This document shows positions 23,366 through 33,948 of a DNA stretch of 64,000 nucleotides, in pieces (the stretch's first letter is position 1; each line of letters begins with the position of its first letter). The position numbers were made by a program, and so were the translations under genes. The notes beneath the pieces were generated by a model. That model was not told the origin of the DNA. It did no database searches and saw only the letters and a list, made by a program, of their open reading frames with translations. This DNA comes from Abelmoschus esculentus (Eukaryota > Streptophyta > Magnoliopsida > Malvales > Malvaceae): the NCBI GenBank assembly GCA_035048815.1, contig JAUCBN010000032.1, forward strand, positions 13,603,501-13,667,500, given 5' to 3'.

Positions 23366-24845
23366 ATGACAACCCCAAAACAATCCGCTGCCGGAGCAGC
23401 AAAATTCAGACGATTCTTTACATCTGCAGTAGAGCATGAATACGAAATAAATTTTAAGAACCGTCAGATCTGGGAAGAGCAAGTGTTTTATTATACCGAT
23501 GATGAAGACCTAGACCTAGAAGCATTCATATTGTCAAAAATTACTTTCCAGCAAAGCAACCAGATTCGACGAACATCGAATGGGTTCATGAATTCTATAC
23601 CCACCGCCCTGTACCCAACAACCGATATACATATATATGGGGACGGGCAATTCCATTGGCCGACATAACTATCAACGCCTACTTCGACCTCTACATCGAA
23701 AACAATGAACATGCAGAGTTCGTAGCCGCCCTAACGGCCGAAGACTACGAGCAAATGAAGGTAGAATCATGTCTACCAGGTACAGAATGAAATACGGGTA
23801 AACATCGTGGATCCGTCAGCCGCCGTGATCTCCGACTAGAGTCAAAGCTTTGGAATATGTTCATCAAAAGAAGTCCGCTGCCAACATCCCATAACCAAAC
23901 GGTGGACAGACCACACTTGGCGCTAATCCACTTAATTATACACAATAGACGAATCGACGTTGGCAATATCATTAGCGAACAAATATTTGAATGTGTCACC
24001 CAAGAAAAAGGTATACTCATTTTCCCCTGTTTAGTTACAACATTGGGGAATTTAAAAGGGTCCCAAGCATGCCTTTGGACACATACACACCACGACAAGT
24101 GAACTAGACAAGGGAGATTTACATGAAGAGGATGCAACTAGAAGAAGCAGTTCCACAAGCCTTCATTCCTCCCACCGCCGAAGCAACGCCCGTCGAGGCA
24201 GGTCAGCAGGCAGACCCAGTGGAACAAACAACAACAGAACTCCTGGAGATCCTGCAAAGGATGGAGAGAAGGCAGCTGGCCTTCATGAACTATATTAAGG
24301 AGTTCAACAACACCATCATCACTACCATACGAGAATAACACCCTTCATGTATGAATGTATTCTCTAATTTCACATTCGATCTCTCCATATCTCAGCCTCA
24401 CAATGTTGCACCCACCGCTTCAGCCACTATCCTAGTTTCTCCTACCGCCACTATCGCGGCAGCCACAACCAAACCACTCTCAGCAGACTCAATAGTTGAG
24501 TTCCTCCGAATAGACTCCACTAACAGAGGAGCTACTCCAGAACAGTCAACAACATTCACATGGAGCGAGTCAGGAGAAGATTTTACTAGCCAACTGCGAG
24601 TTGCCGACAAATTCATTGCTACAACACAAAGAGGGCAAAAACGAAAGGCAACATCCTCCTCTCCAATCATCCTTGACACGGAGGAAGAGCAGCAAGACCC
24701 TACTCCTGTTCACATCCAACCACACAGCTCGGCAAAGAAACCAATGGTGATCCCACCAAAACCATCCATCCAGTAACCACCCAAAACCCAACGCAAACTA
24801 CTCATCGATAGTGACTCCGAAAATTCTTTCAGGTCCACAGAATTT
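23366..24845 (+). pseudogene. Athila-type ORF1 (putative plant transposon protein domain)
   Basis: Starts MTTPKQSAAGAAKFRRFF. The frame changes near 23660, hits a stop near 23790, then resumes as LWNMFIKRSPLPTSHNQTV, IIHNRRIDVGNIISEQI and KGILIFPCLVTTL, the conserved core of the 'putative plant transposon protein' domain found in ORF1 of Athila elements. Its biochemical role is not established. The tail is a short helical segment (24123-24338, ELLEILQRMERRQ) and a Ser/Thr/Pro-rich acidic part in another frame (24351-24776, then LIDSDSEN). Two or three frameshifts; no pol follows. Confidence 0.75.
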
Positions 24846-25312
24846 TAAAGGTGATAGTTTTTCTATTTTTCTTTTTTCTTTTCCTTTTATCTTTTTCTTT
24901 TCGGTTATTTTTTCTTTTCTCTGTTACTTGGACATGCATTGAGAACAATGCATCTCTCGAGTTTGGGAGAGAATTTGTCCAATTTTGTAACATGTAATTA
25001 CCTTCCAATTGTATGGAAGTAATCAGAATATCTTGTTATTTCCTTAAAAATTCTTCTCAATATTCTGTCTTATACAAATGCAATTTTAAATTTTTTAGAC
25101 CGTTGAATTTTATTGAAACTGTCTCGGCAATAATATATTCTTCAGTCGCCGTAGTAGTTCATATCATTCACCAGACTTGAATTCAGAAAAGTCCACTAGG
25201 CTTAGTACTTAGGATTAGACTATGAGCCTAAAATCATATAAATACTGCTAGTCTTAGCTGATTTTAAATTTTTCTTTTCTTTGAAAGCAATAAGGACTTA
25301 GGCTTAGATTTT
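24846..25312 (+). other. Non-coding 3' interior of the Athila-like element
   Basis: Pyrimidine-rich stretch (24850-24930), then a CATTGAGAACAATGCA block followed by 'gagtttgggaga' near 24935-24970, which looks like an internal polypurine tract copy. No coding capacity seen. Confidence 0.45.
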
Positions 25313-25465
25313 AAACTAGAGGTGCCTATCACCGGCTCTAGTTAGTCCACAGAGGTGCCCATGACTGGCTCTAGGACTTAGTTTTTCTCCCACTTACTAG
25401 AGGTGTTCAAAATTGGCTCTAGTAAGAAATAGCTAAATACTTGAGGTACCCAAAAATTGGCTGTG
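25313..25465 (+). repeat. Bulged-hairpin array A (four units)
   Basis: Four units share the order stem - GGT - GCC - 7 or 8 nt loop - GGC - stem. Unit 1 (25314-25343) has stem AACTAGA/TCTAGTT. Unit 3 (25393-25426) has a perfect 9-bp stem CTTACTAGA/TCTAGTAAG, with GTT in place of GCC, which still pairs by wobble in RNA. Unit 2 (25350-25375) and unit 4 (25441-25466) have decayed outer stems. Related units occur at 27203-27356. See findings. Confidence 0.75.
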
Positions 25466-25770
25466 GCAGTATAAGTATAGAGCAGTATATATTTATACAT
25501 CAATTTTACGGAGAAAGAAAAAAAGAATCAATAAAAAAATCTTAGTCGAAAGTCTTGAGCTAGAAAAATGATTAGAACTTAGAAAATCAGCCTTGACATA
25601 GCTACGCACACACACACTAAGACTTACAGTCTAATCCCGAAGAAAGCCTAGAACCTAGAAGAGGCCGAGTCAAGAAAGGAATTATGTCGCGGCAGGCAGG
25701 ACGGTATATTACTTTAAAATTCTAAACCTAAAAATTATCTTTTTCATTGCTTGAGGACAAGCAATAGTCC

Positions 25771-25784
25771 GAGTTTGGGAGTGT
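25771..25784 (+). other. Polypurine tract of the Athila-like element
   Basis: CGAGTTTGGGAGTG directly before the TGATGAG start of the 3' LTR, preceded by CTTGAGGACAAGCAATAG, a typical Athila 3' signature. Confidence 0.7.
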
Positions 25785-26632
25785 GATGAGCACTCAAAAG
25801 CCCTCATTTTTCATATCATTTCTTCACTCGTTTATTGCCAATCAAGACAGAATTAAAAGCGATAATAGAAATTTTTTATTATTTTTCATATTTCAGTATC
25901 TGAACACTAACTTTATGAATTTATCTATTATTTGGCATAAAACATATACGTTTGATAGTTTTCTTTATTAGACAAAAAACTATATCACGGAGAGGGCCAA
26001 AGAAGAAAATAGATGTTGAATTACAGACGAAGCACCCGCCACGCCAGCACTCTAGAGGCCCCAGCAGCAGCATAAAAGATAACAACTGGTGCTCAATAGA
26101 AAGAGGAAAAAAGACCGATCTTAATGAACAAAGAGCAAGAGAAAGAAGAAGCTCAATTAGGAGGTCAAGCCCATGTCAAAGCCAACTGTGGGAAAAAAGA
26201 GATATTTTAGAAAATAAGATTAAATTAATATAGTTTAATTAGGAATTAGATTTCTTTCCCGTTTAGAACTCTTTCCTTGCATGGAAAGATCAACTTAGGG
26301 CTTGGCCTATATAAGACACTTATTAGGTCTAGGTTCAGTGTAGAGTCAGACGGATTCTCACATTATTATACCTTTAGCCTCTGTCTCCATCATGTTCTAA
26401 GTCTTTCGGAGGTTTAGATTGTTTGTGGAGTAGTCGGAGATGAAGGTTATGTTATGTTTGATATTTATTAATGCAAAACCCATTTCATAGTTTATTCTCT
26501 CTTGGTAGTTATTTTTCTTGTATATGAGCTCGAAAGATAAATATGTGAGAAAAACTCATTTGCCTAGCATTGAGAGATGTAGGTTCACGAAACGAGAGAA
26601 TATAGTCTTTTCTCATGGGCATTGACTAATCA
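25785..26632 (+). repeat. 3' LTR of the Athila-like element, first part
   Basis: TGATGAGCACTCAAAAG onward matches the 5' LTR from 21574, including CCTATATAAGACAC near 26308. It is interrupted after 'gactaatca' by the TGTGACACCC insertion. Confidence 0.8.
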
Positions 26633-27202
26633 TGTGACACCCTCGCCTCGGGTTAGGAGACGGGGGCGTCGACCGAACATTTAACCCATATTTAAATGGA
26701 ACATGTACTTGATCAAGAATCACATAAGACTTCTCTTAGAAATTTGGCAACAACCTATCAACGACAGCATATCTCAAAAGCCAAACTAACTCTTTTACTT
26801 GCTGTGAGATTTAAGCATTGAGGACAATGCTCAGTTTGAGTTTGGGGGTATATTAGTGCACTGCCAAGGGCAGCCTATTGTCGCGTGGTAATACTAGAAA
26901 AGGAAGTAATTTGATGTCTTAATTCAAAAAAAATTATATACCTGCCTTTACTTGAAATAATTGTCTTTACTTTTACACTGTCTTACATCAGTTTTGCCTT
27001 AGTTTATTCTTTTAAGGCTTTAGAAATCTTTTTCCTTACTATGACTAGGTTCTGTTTTGAAGAAATAACCTTATAATACTTAAGGAATAGAACCTTGAAG
27101 CTTACTATAAGGTTAGAATCAACAAACACTTTTGAGGCTTGTTTGATTTAGGAGTTCTTTTAATAAACTTAGATGATAAAGACTTAGATTATAAGGAATG
27201 TG

Positions 27203-27356
27203 ACTAGAGGTGCCTATCACTGGCTCTAGGAAATTACTCTTCTTCATGCTAGAGGTGCCCAAACTCGGCTCTAGTATGCCGAAGGAAAAGAAAGAAAATA
27301 AAATGGATCTTAAAAGGAAGCAAAACTCTTGAGGTGCCCAAAACAGGCTCAAGAGA
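27203..27356 (+). repeat. Bulged-hairpin array B (three units)
   Basis: Same design as array A. Unit 1 (27204-27229) has CTAGA/TCTAG. Unit 2 (27245-27278) has CATGCTAGA/TCTAGTATG with one G-T wobble. Unit 3 (27326-27355) has CTCTTGA/TCAAGAG. Each keeps GGT-GCC on the 5' side, a 7-nt loop, and GGC on the 3' side. Unit 3 differs from the others on both stem arms in a compensating way. Confidence 0.75.
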
Positions 27357-27654
27357 TTAATATCTTTTAGAACAGAATTAACCATTCCAAGTCTACTTGT
27401 CTTGAACTTAGAGTTTATCTAAGAAAGCCTTTAATCAACCTTGTCCACAAAAACCCATACACTCACGTAATCTTATAGTTTGTTTCCAAGTAGAAATCCT
27501 TGAGTAAATTAAAGGCTAGGACTGAAAGATAGACATAGTTATAGTGGGGAGAATAGATGGAAAAATAAGACCAAGAGAGAATAAGGTTCGGCAATTTGAT
27601 GTTTTGCATTGCTTGAGGACAAACAATAGTTTGAGTTTGGGGTATTTAATTGAG

Positions 27655-28997
27655 TGTTTTAAAAGACTATTATTTACTATTCTTTTCCTAAACAATATGT
27701 ACTTATTATTCACTAATTTTAACTGATACATATATTTATTTTTCAATAATTGATATTTTGTTGCCACAACATATAAAGATGATATTTGTGAAAAAAGAAG
27801 GCTTTATGGTATGTTTTTGTGTAGTTATAGAAATTACCTGCCGAGGAAGCAGCAGTACTGAAGGTAGAACCAATACCGAGGCAGCAGCATTGCCGAAGGT
27901 AGAAGCAATACCGCAATAGCAGAAATTCCAGTACTGATGCTGGGAGATTGAAAGAGAAAAATGAGCTGAGAATGCCTGGACTTGAAGCGTTTGGATTGGA
28001 GCAGATTAGCACGTGAAAAGACCAAGTCAAAGGTCACGCGGGAATAGTCTTCTAGATAGAATTAAACTTGGAAATATTATATTTTTATTACTTGTTTCCT
28101 ACTCCAAGTTATATTCTACTTAGGAAAAGTTACCCTAGGTCAAGACTATAAATACATGAGCCGTCCAAACGTATAAAAGAGAGCCAAATTAGAGAGAAAG
28201 CTTTACCCTAAGAATTGTGTTCTTCATTACAATATGTTCTAATCTTTCTTAGGGTTAGGTGAAGGTTGTTGAATATTAGTGTGAGAAGATTGTATTTTGT
28301 TTCTTTATTTCAATATAATAAGAATATCAATGTTTGCTTATCCTATTGTCATTCTTTGTTCTTTCATTCAAACTCGAGAGAGGAGCTTGTAAGTAATTCA
28401 TTTATCTAATATCGAGAGAGTTAGATTCACGAAAGAGGTAAGTGTAGTGTTGTAGACACTAACTCGGCTTAGGGATAGGTTAAGAATTTTAGCGGCTAAA
28501 AGAAGTATGGGATTGGTTGGTGATTATAATTGATTCACGCAGAGAGAAATCATCAAGGACTAGTCATCAACAGTATTTCGACTTAGAGATAAGCAAAATC
28601 ATTCAAGGACACTTTGTCGAACTTTAGCAATTCTGCCCAAGAGCAAGAGATTGTCGCGGTAGAGAACATTGTCGCTGTCGAGACAGTATCTACAGTACTA
28701 CCGAGGCAGTGCAATGCCATTGTATTAAACAAGAACAGATCAATCGAATCCACTATAAGACACAACTGGACCCTACTCATTCTCTCTATTCGTTCTTAAC
28801 CTTTTATTTAAGTTTTTATTCTTTAGTTATTCAACAAACCTTTTTACTTGTGTTTTTATTTTAATAATTTTAGGAGCAAGGAAGTAGAAGGAGGCATATT
28901 AAGACACCAGTCCCTGTGGAGAACGATATTCGATAAATACTTATCATTATATTACTTGACATGTACACTTGCACTTAATTGCGCTTAGTTTACACGC
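27655..28997 (+). repeat. LTR-like block of the second Athila-like fragment
   Basis: Follows a polypurine tract, contains a GACTATAAATACATG TATA box near 28144, a decayed 'accgaggcagcagcattgccgaag' repeat (27840-27930, again near 28690-28720), and ends near CGCTTAGTTTACACGCA. No second copy is visible, so LTR identity is inferred from position. Confidence 0.5.
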
Positions 28998-29268
28998 ATT
29001 AGTTGTCGTGAATGAGGGAGGAAGAAGGGGGGATGAGCTGATTTGTTTCTCATTAAATGAGGGTGAAATGATCGATTTACCCTTAATGACATGTCTTGAC
29101 TTAGTTTATTAATAGGGTTAGCTTGGGGAATCCTCAAATTTGTCATGCAAACTCCTTATTCCATTTTTAATTCAATTTGGTCCCTCACTCTCAATCCAAT
29201 TAATACATGATTTAATTTAAAATTCATTCGAACCATTTTATTACTAGCCCGGTATTTAGGGTGTTACA

Positions 29269-29779
29269 AATCCGTCAAGGATTTTAGCGACTAATAAGAC
29301 ATGTGTTTGGTTGTTGTCTGCACTTGATTCATGCCGGAAGGTATCATCAAGATGTGAGTTTCAATAGTTCTCTTCGCTTAGGGATAAGGAAGAAGACATA
29401 TAAGGATGCTCTATCGAACTATGAAATGTTGAATTGTCGACAAGGCATAACCCCGCCTAGGCAGCTGCGGCGACCCTTTATGCGATCCGCCGAAGCGGCA
29501 GTTTAACCCATTGCATTAATAAGTGGATACTTAATATAACTGAATTATTCTCTACAAAGCATTTAATCTAGCCTCGCTTTTATCTTATTATTTCATTATT
29601 TAATTTTATGCTTTTATAGTTAGCTTAGTTATAATTCAACCCTCCAATTTACTTATGTTTTTTAGTTTCCTTAGTGCAGTCATAAGAAGTAGCAAGGTTG
29701 ACTCAGTCCTGTGAGACCTACATCTTAAATACTACAATCTGACAAAGGTGGAATTAATAGGACTTCATAACCTTCATCA
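29269..29779 (+). repeat. 3' LTR of the Athila-like element, second part
   Basis: Resumes the LTR at 'aatccgtcaaggatttta', matching 22419 onward. After 'gttgactcagtcct' it has about 66 bases absent from the 5' LTR before the CCTTCATCA end. Confidence 0.75.
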
Positions 29780-31050
29780 AGGATTGTCTCAATAATATGG
29801 GCTAAACTATGATAAAATATTTAGTCTAGTGGCGAAGCTTACAATTGTTTGAGTCCTATTAGCATTGGCAGCCAACAAAGATTGAAACTTATGGGAAATG
29901 GATGTAAAGAGTGAATTTTTGCATGAAGAGCTAGATCGCGAGATATACATGAATCAACCGACTAGTTTTCAAAGTCAAGATCATCCTGAGTATGTATGTA
30001 AGCTTCGAAAGGCGTTGTATGGGTTGAAGCAAGTACCCAGGGCTTTGTATGGCAAAATTGTTGAATTTCTAACTCATTGTGACTATTTTGTGGCTCATTC
30101 AAATTCTAATTTGTTCGTGAAAGCAACTGAAGAAAAAATAGCTATTATCCTAGTATATATGGATGATTTAATCATCACTGGTTATTTTAAGGATGAAATT
30201 CTTCAAACCAAGAAGAATTTATTAGTTCGCTTTCAAATGAAAAAATTAGGTCAACTTAAACACTTTTTTGGTCTAGAGATTGATCACACAAAAGAAAAAA
30301 AAATCTTCATGAAAGATAGTATTCATGTAATCTATTGAAAAAGTTTAGAACTCAATTGCAAGCCAATTTCTACACCGATGGAACCAAATGCAAAAATCTA
30401 TACTAATAAAGGAAAAAATTTAGAAGATGATACGATGTACCGACAATTAGTTGGCAATTTTATCTACTTAATTTTAACAAGATCATATATTTCTTTTGCA
30501 GTTGGTGTTGTGAATCAATACATGCAAAGTCCTAAGAAGTCTCATTTGGAAGCAGTTCGAAGAATTTTGAGATATGTGAAAAGTATCATCGGTCATGGTA
30601 TTATGTATAAAAAAGGTGGAAATTACAAGCTAGTTGACTATTATGATGTTGACTATGTAGGTGACCATGATACCGGACGTTCAACTATAGGGTATGTGTT
30701 TTTACTTGGATATGGAGCAATTTTCCTATTGTAGCAAAAGACAACCCACAATGTCTTTATCAACCACAGAAGCAAAGTATTGTACAGCGGCAATGGCAAC
30801 TCAAGAGAGTACTTGATCTTTGCAATTGTTGAAAGACTTGCATCAACAAGTGGAATTTTCAGTTATATTATACTGTGATAATTTGTCAGCCATACGTTTA
30901 GCTTAGAATCCAGTTTTTCATACAAGAACTAAAAATTTGAAGATGCATTACCATTTTCTTAGAAAAAAATTCTTGCAAGAAAAAATCGAGCTTGAACATG
31001 TGAAGACAGAAGATTAAGTGGCAGCCATATTCACAAAGGCGTGAGTGATA
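29780..31050 (+). pseudogene. Copia RT C-terminal part and RNase H (pseudogene)
   Basis: Continues the copia polyprotein after the nested insert. It shows MDVKSEFLHEELDREIYMNQP, KLRKALYGLKQVPRALY and LVYMDDLIIT, so the polymerase Y-x-DD is retained as YMDD. A stop near 30338 and a frameshift follow. The RNase H part has SPKKSHLEAVRRILRYVK, then after a stop near 30734 a decayed tail to HFLRKKFLQEKIELEHVKTED. It would copy element RNA into DNA, but the copy is dead overall. Confidence 0.85.
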
Positions 31051-31104
31051 ACAAACTCGAAAACTTTTATCGTCTGCTCAACATGGGAAGCAAAATGAAA
31101 GTTG

Positions 31105-31118
31105 GTGTTGAGGGAGAG
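31105..31118 (+). other. Copia polypurine tract
   Basis: GTGTTGAGGGAGAG immediately before the TGTTAAAAC start of the 3' LTR. Confidence 0.75.
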
Positions 31119-31367
31119 TGTTAAAACATCAACACCAACGTCAACAATTAATACTTAATTAAATTTATGTTATGGTTAACTAAATTTAAATTAGGTTTAT
31201 GTTTTAAGTTTAATAAATAGGCATATTAATTACAAGTAAATTTATGCCTATATAAAGGCATGTGCTTTCTTTGTAATTCACATCGAAGAAACATAAATAA
31301 AGTTTTTTTTCTTCCATTTGATTGTTCTTTTCGTTCTTTAAATATTTTGATTGTGAGATGTTCAATA
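31119..31367 (+). repeat. 3' LTR of the copia element
   Basis: TGTTAAAACATCAACACC...GTTCAATA, with CCTATATAAAGGCATG TATA box. It matches 18419-18671 with scattered differences. Confidence 0.85.
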
Positions 31368-31372
31368 CGATT

Positions 31373-31835
31373 TTTTTATTTTTTTAAATATTATATTTAT
31401 TATGATATTTTAAAAGTTGTATTCAATTAAATTCGATTTTAAATAATAATTTAAGAAAATTAAAATTTAGCACAAGAAGATTTAACTTTAAACATTTTTA
31501 GGAGATAAAAATATAAAATTATTTTTTATAATCAATTTCATCTGAATTCAACTTTTAAAATAATATGAAAAATATAATATTTTAAGGAATAAAATAAGGA
31601 CTATATTTTAGGTGAAGAGCCTAAAATTATATTTGTATTAAAATTCCAAAAGATAGAGATGAGAATTATTTCCCAAATGATTTTGGTTTTCTTTTATTCG
31701 TCTGCATGAGTATTTATATCTTTTAAAATTATTAATGATTGCATAGCGTCAGATTTAATGATAATCTATGAATGAATTAATAGAAATAAATTTAATTTTA
31801 AATATTATGCTTTATAGTGCGATCATATGGGAGTA
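31373..31835. other. AT-rich spacer, nothing recognised
   Basis: No ORF, promoter-like signal or terminal repeat seen. Confidence 0.35.
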
Positions 31836-31839
31836 AAAC

Positions 31840-32345
31840 TTTTATTTTTTCATGCTTCCTTTTACGTCTCTTTCAAAAATTTACTAAAAAATTAAATTTT
31901 AAACCATAACCCTTATTTTTTATATCCTAAATCTTAAACCTTATACCTTAAAAATTACATCCTACCCTTAATTCCCTAAACTCTAACCAAACCCCTAACC
32001 TAAAACCCTAAACCCTATACCTCTAATTTGAAGTGGAGGCATAAATGGAGGCATGAGGAAGAGGTAGACGATTTGCACCCATCATATGGGTAAAATATTT
32101 GGGTAAAAATTATCTGTTTGCATCCTATTATACCTCTGAATTTTTTTTTTAAAAATTAATTTTTAACCATAATCCTTATTTTTTATATCCTAAACCCTAA
32201 ATCTTATACTCTAAAAAATATATCATACCCGTAATTTCCTAAACCCTAACTATAATATCTAACATTAAATCCTAAACTTCTAGTTTGAAATAGAGACATA
32301 AAAGAAAGTATGAAAAAGAAATAGATAATTTTCGTCCAAGATATA
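31840..32345. repeat. Two tandem foldback-like units with CCCTAAA-rich cores
   Basis: A 'tcatgcttccttttacgtctc' left part is matched in inverted sense by 'ggaggcatgaggaagag' (near 32045) and 'gagacataaaagaaagtatg' (near 32300). Each unit (31840-32050 and about 32150-32345) has a core of 'cctaaaccctaa' strings. It looks like a MITE that is tandemly duplicated. The telomere-like strings are degenerate and interspersed with other sequence. Confidence 0.45.
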
Positions 32346-32480
32346 TTGACGCATGACGTCTCCGACATTAACGTACTTTGAGGGTCACTTCTAAAGTTAC
32401 CGAATACGAAAATATTTTAGGTGATTCTTAAATACGAAGAGTCTGAATATATCAATGTTTAATTGTGTTTATATTTGCAC

Positions 32481-32640
32481 GAACCATCTAGCCTCATCTC
32501 TTGAAAGAACAGTTATTGTTCCTGGAGGTCACGGGTTCGAGCACCAATATTGTCAGTACAGTGATTGAGCGATCAATATCCAATAGTTAAGAGTATATAC
32601 TCTAAGAACAAATACTACTATAATCACTGTAGCTAAATCA
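32481..32640 (+). mobile_element. SINE-like element, copy 1
   Basis: Contains a tRNA-type B box in GGTCACGGGTTCGAGCACC and a candidate A box in TAGCCTCATCTCTTG about 35 bases upstream, followed by 'gagcgatcaata...acaaatactactataatcact'. Related copies are at 35236-35390 and 48300-48415, and an inverted 3' piece at 36362-36422. Confidence 0.55.
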
Positions 32641-32995
32641 AAATAAAAGTTGTGTTTATATATTCTTTTTATCTCATTTAAGATATTTTTTTATGTTTTA
32701 AAATTATTTTATTTAAAAAAATTTATTAAAAAATCAACAATTTTTATAATATATATTTTTTATTATTGTATCTATGATTTTTTAATAAAATAATTTTTAA
32801 CTTTTTAAAGATAAAATTATTCTTTCAACTATTTTACATTATTTATCTTACAAAAATTATTTTTTTCTAAAATTACACACACAAAAAAAATTAACGGTAG
32901 AAACCATAATTGAAATGTAGGGAGTAAAATTCCACGGACCCAACATTAAAAGCATTATGGGAAAATTTAGATTTTAGATGACAGGCTATCGAAGA

Positions 32996-33486
32996 ATTTT
33001 TATTAAATAAGAATGTGAAGTTAAATGTAGGAGTAAGTATTCGATCGAGTCGAGTCGAGTCGAGTTAAAAAAATTCGAATTATTTGAGTTGACGAGTCAT
33101 ATTTTACAACTCAAGTTTTATTTAAAATTTTTTAGTTCGAGTCGAGTTTAAAAATTCGAAATTTTTATTAAATAAGAATGTGAAGTTAAATGTAGGAGTA
33201 AGTATTCGATCGAGTCGAGTCGAGTCGAGTTAAAAAAATTCGAATTATTTGAGTTGACGAGTCATATTTTACAACTCAAGTTTTATTTAAAATTTTTTAG
33301 TTCGAGTCGAGTTTAAAAATTCGAAATTTTTATTAAATAAGAATGTGAAGTTAAATGTAGGAGTAAGTATTCGATCGAGTCGAGTCGAGTTAAAAAAATT
33401 CAAATTATTTGAGTTGACGAGTCATATTTTACAACTCAAGTTTTATTTAAAATTTTTTAGTTCGAGTCGAGTTTAAAAATTCGAAT
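32996..33486. repeat. Tandem triplication of a 165-bp unit
   Basis: The string AATAAGAATG recurs at 33006, 33171 and 33336, an exact 165-bp spacing. The three units are almost identical, except that unit 3 has one fewer GAGTC repeat. Each unit carries a GATCGAGTCGAGTCGAG microsatellite and the 'tttgagttgacgagtcat' block. Confidence 0.85.
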
Positions 33487-33860
33487 TGAGTCGAGTTTTC
33501 GAGTTCCTATAAATATTTAATTGTAATTATTTAGCATGTTATAGTATTATTTGATTCCAATTTAAACGACTTTCTCTAATCATAAAAGATATGCATATAT
33601 ATGTATATATATTTCGTATGTAGCAATATTTCTTTATATTTTTATTTATCAATGTATATATATCATAAAAATTGAGTGATTCGTCTCAAACTTAAAAATT
33701 AATCACTTAATTACTAAAAATTTCGAATTATTCGAATTTTCATTTTACAACTCAAACTTTATTAAAAAAAAATTGAGTCGAGCCGAGTCTATAAAATTTT
33801 AAATCAAGTCAAAATAAGTTAAATATTTTCACTTTGAGTCGAATTTTGCTCACCATTAAT
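33020..33860. mobile_element. Non-autonomous element containing the triplication
   Basis: The left part 'taggagtaagtattcgatcgag' and the right part 'cgaattttgctcaccatt' are degenerate inverted ends of a GGTGAGCA(A)ATTCG-type element common in dicots. The interior is made of GAGTCGAG and AATTCGAATT repeats, with no ORF. Target duplication not fixed. Confidence 0.4.
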
Positions 33861-33948
33861 TAAACGTGCAAACTCTTTATATAAATACCCTTTGAATAAT
33901 TTTCTTTGATTCCAATGCTAAAATTATTTATAGAGAGAGAAATATTAT

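Larger units (their letters stand above)
26810..29000 (+). mobile_element. Second Athila-like fragment nested in the solo LTR
   Basis: Contains two polypurine-type signatures, GCATTGAGGACAATGC... 'gagtttgggggta' (26815-26860) and CTTGAGGACAAACAATAG... 'gagtttggggta' (27610-27645), a hairpin array between them, and an LTR-like block after the second. 'ttag' flanks TGCACTGCC (about 26874) and follows ACACGCA (about 28999), a possible 4-bp duplication. No coding region. Exact limits and the relation of the two polypurine tracts are unresolved. Confidence 0.55.
26633..29268 (+). mobile_element. LTR insertion (TGTGACACCC...GGGTGTTACA) inside the 3' LTR
   Basis: The ends TGTGACACCC and GGGTGTTACA are the palindromic termini of a common plant gypsy LTR type. 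Flanks AATCA (26628-26632) and AATCC (29269-29273) fit a 5-bp duplication with one mismatch, and the host LTR resumes after it. Only LTR-like sequence is present at the two ends (about 26633-26760 and 29010-29268), so it is probably a solo LTR that later received the Athila-like piece in the middle. Confidence 0.7.
21574..29779 (+). mobile_element. Athila-like gypsy element nested in the copia element
   Basis: AGGAT occurs at 21569-21573 and 29780-29784, and rejoining there restores the copia RT reading order (LVARG, then SQ-x-YGL). The element begins TGATGAGTACTC and ends CCTTCATCA. It has two LTRs of about 1.3 kb, one decayed Athila-type ORF and no pol, so it is non-autonomous. Its 3' LTR is itself interrupted (26633-29268). 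Confidence 0.85.
18419..31367 (+). mobile_element. Copia retrotransposon split by nested insertions
   Basis: Short LTRs (253 and 249 bp), an initiator-tRNA-Met primer site, gag-protease-integrase-RT-RNaseH order and a polypurine tract define a copia element of about 4.7 kb without its insert. Flanks are TGATT (18414-18418) and CGATT (31368-31372), a 5-bp duplication with one mismatch. The coding region is cut between 21573 and 29780 by an Athila-like element duplicating AGGAT. Stops, frameshifts and catalytic losses make the copia coding region inactive. Confidence 0.9.

Noticed and set aside
24398..24791. Minus-strand frames opposite the Athila-type ORF
   Set aside because: They mirror the Ser/Thr/Pro-rich coding strand and show no motif.
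31960..32030. Telomere-like CCCTAAA strings
   Set aside because: Only a few imperfect repeats, mixed with other sequence and matched by a second copy near 32200, so part of a MITE-like unit and not a telomere remnant.
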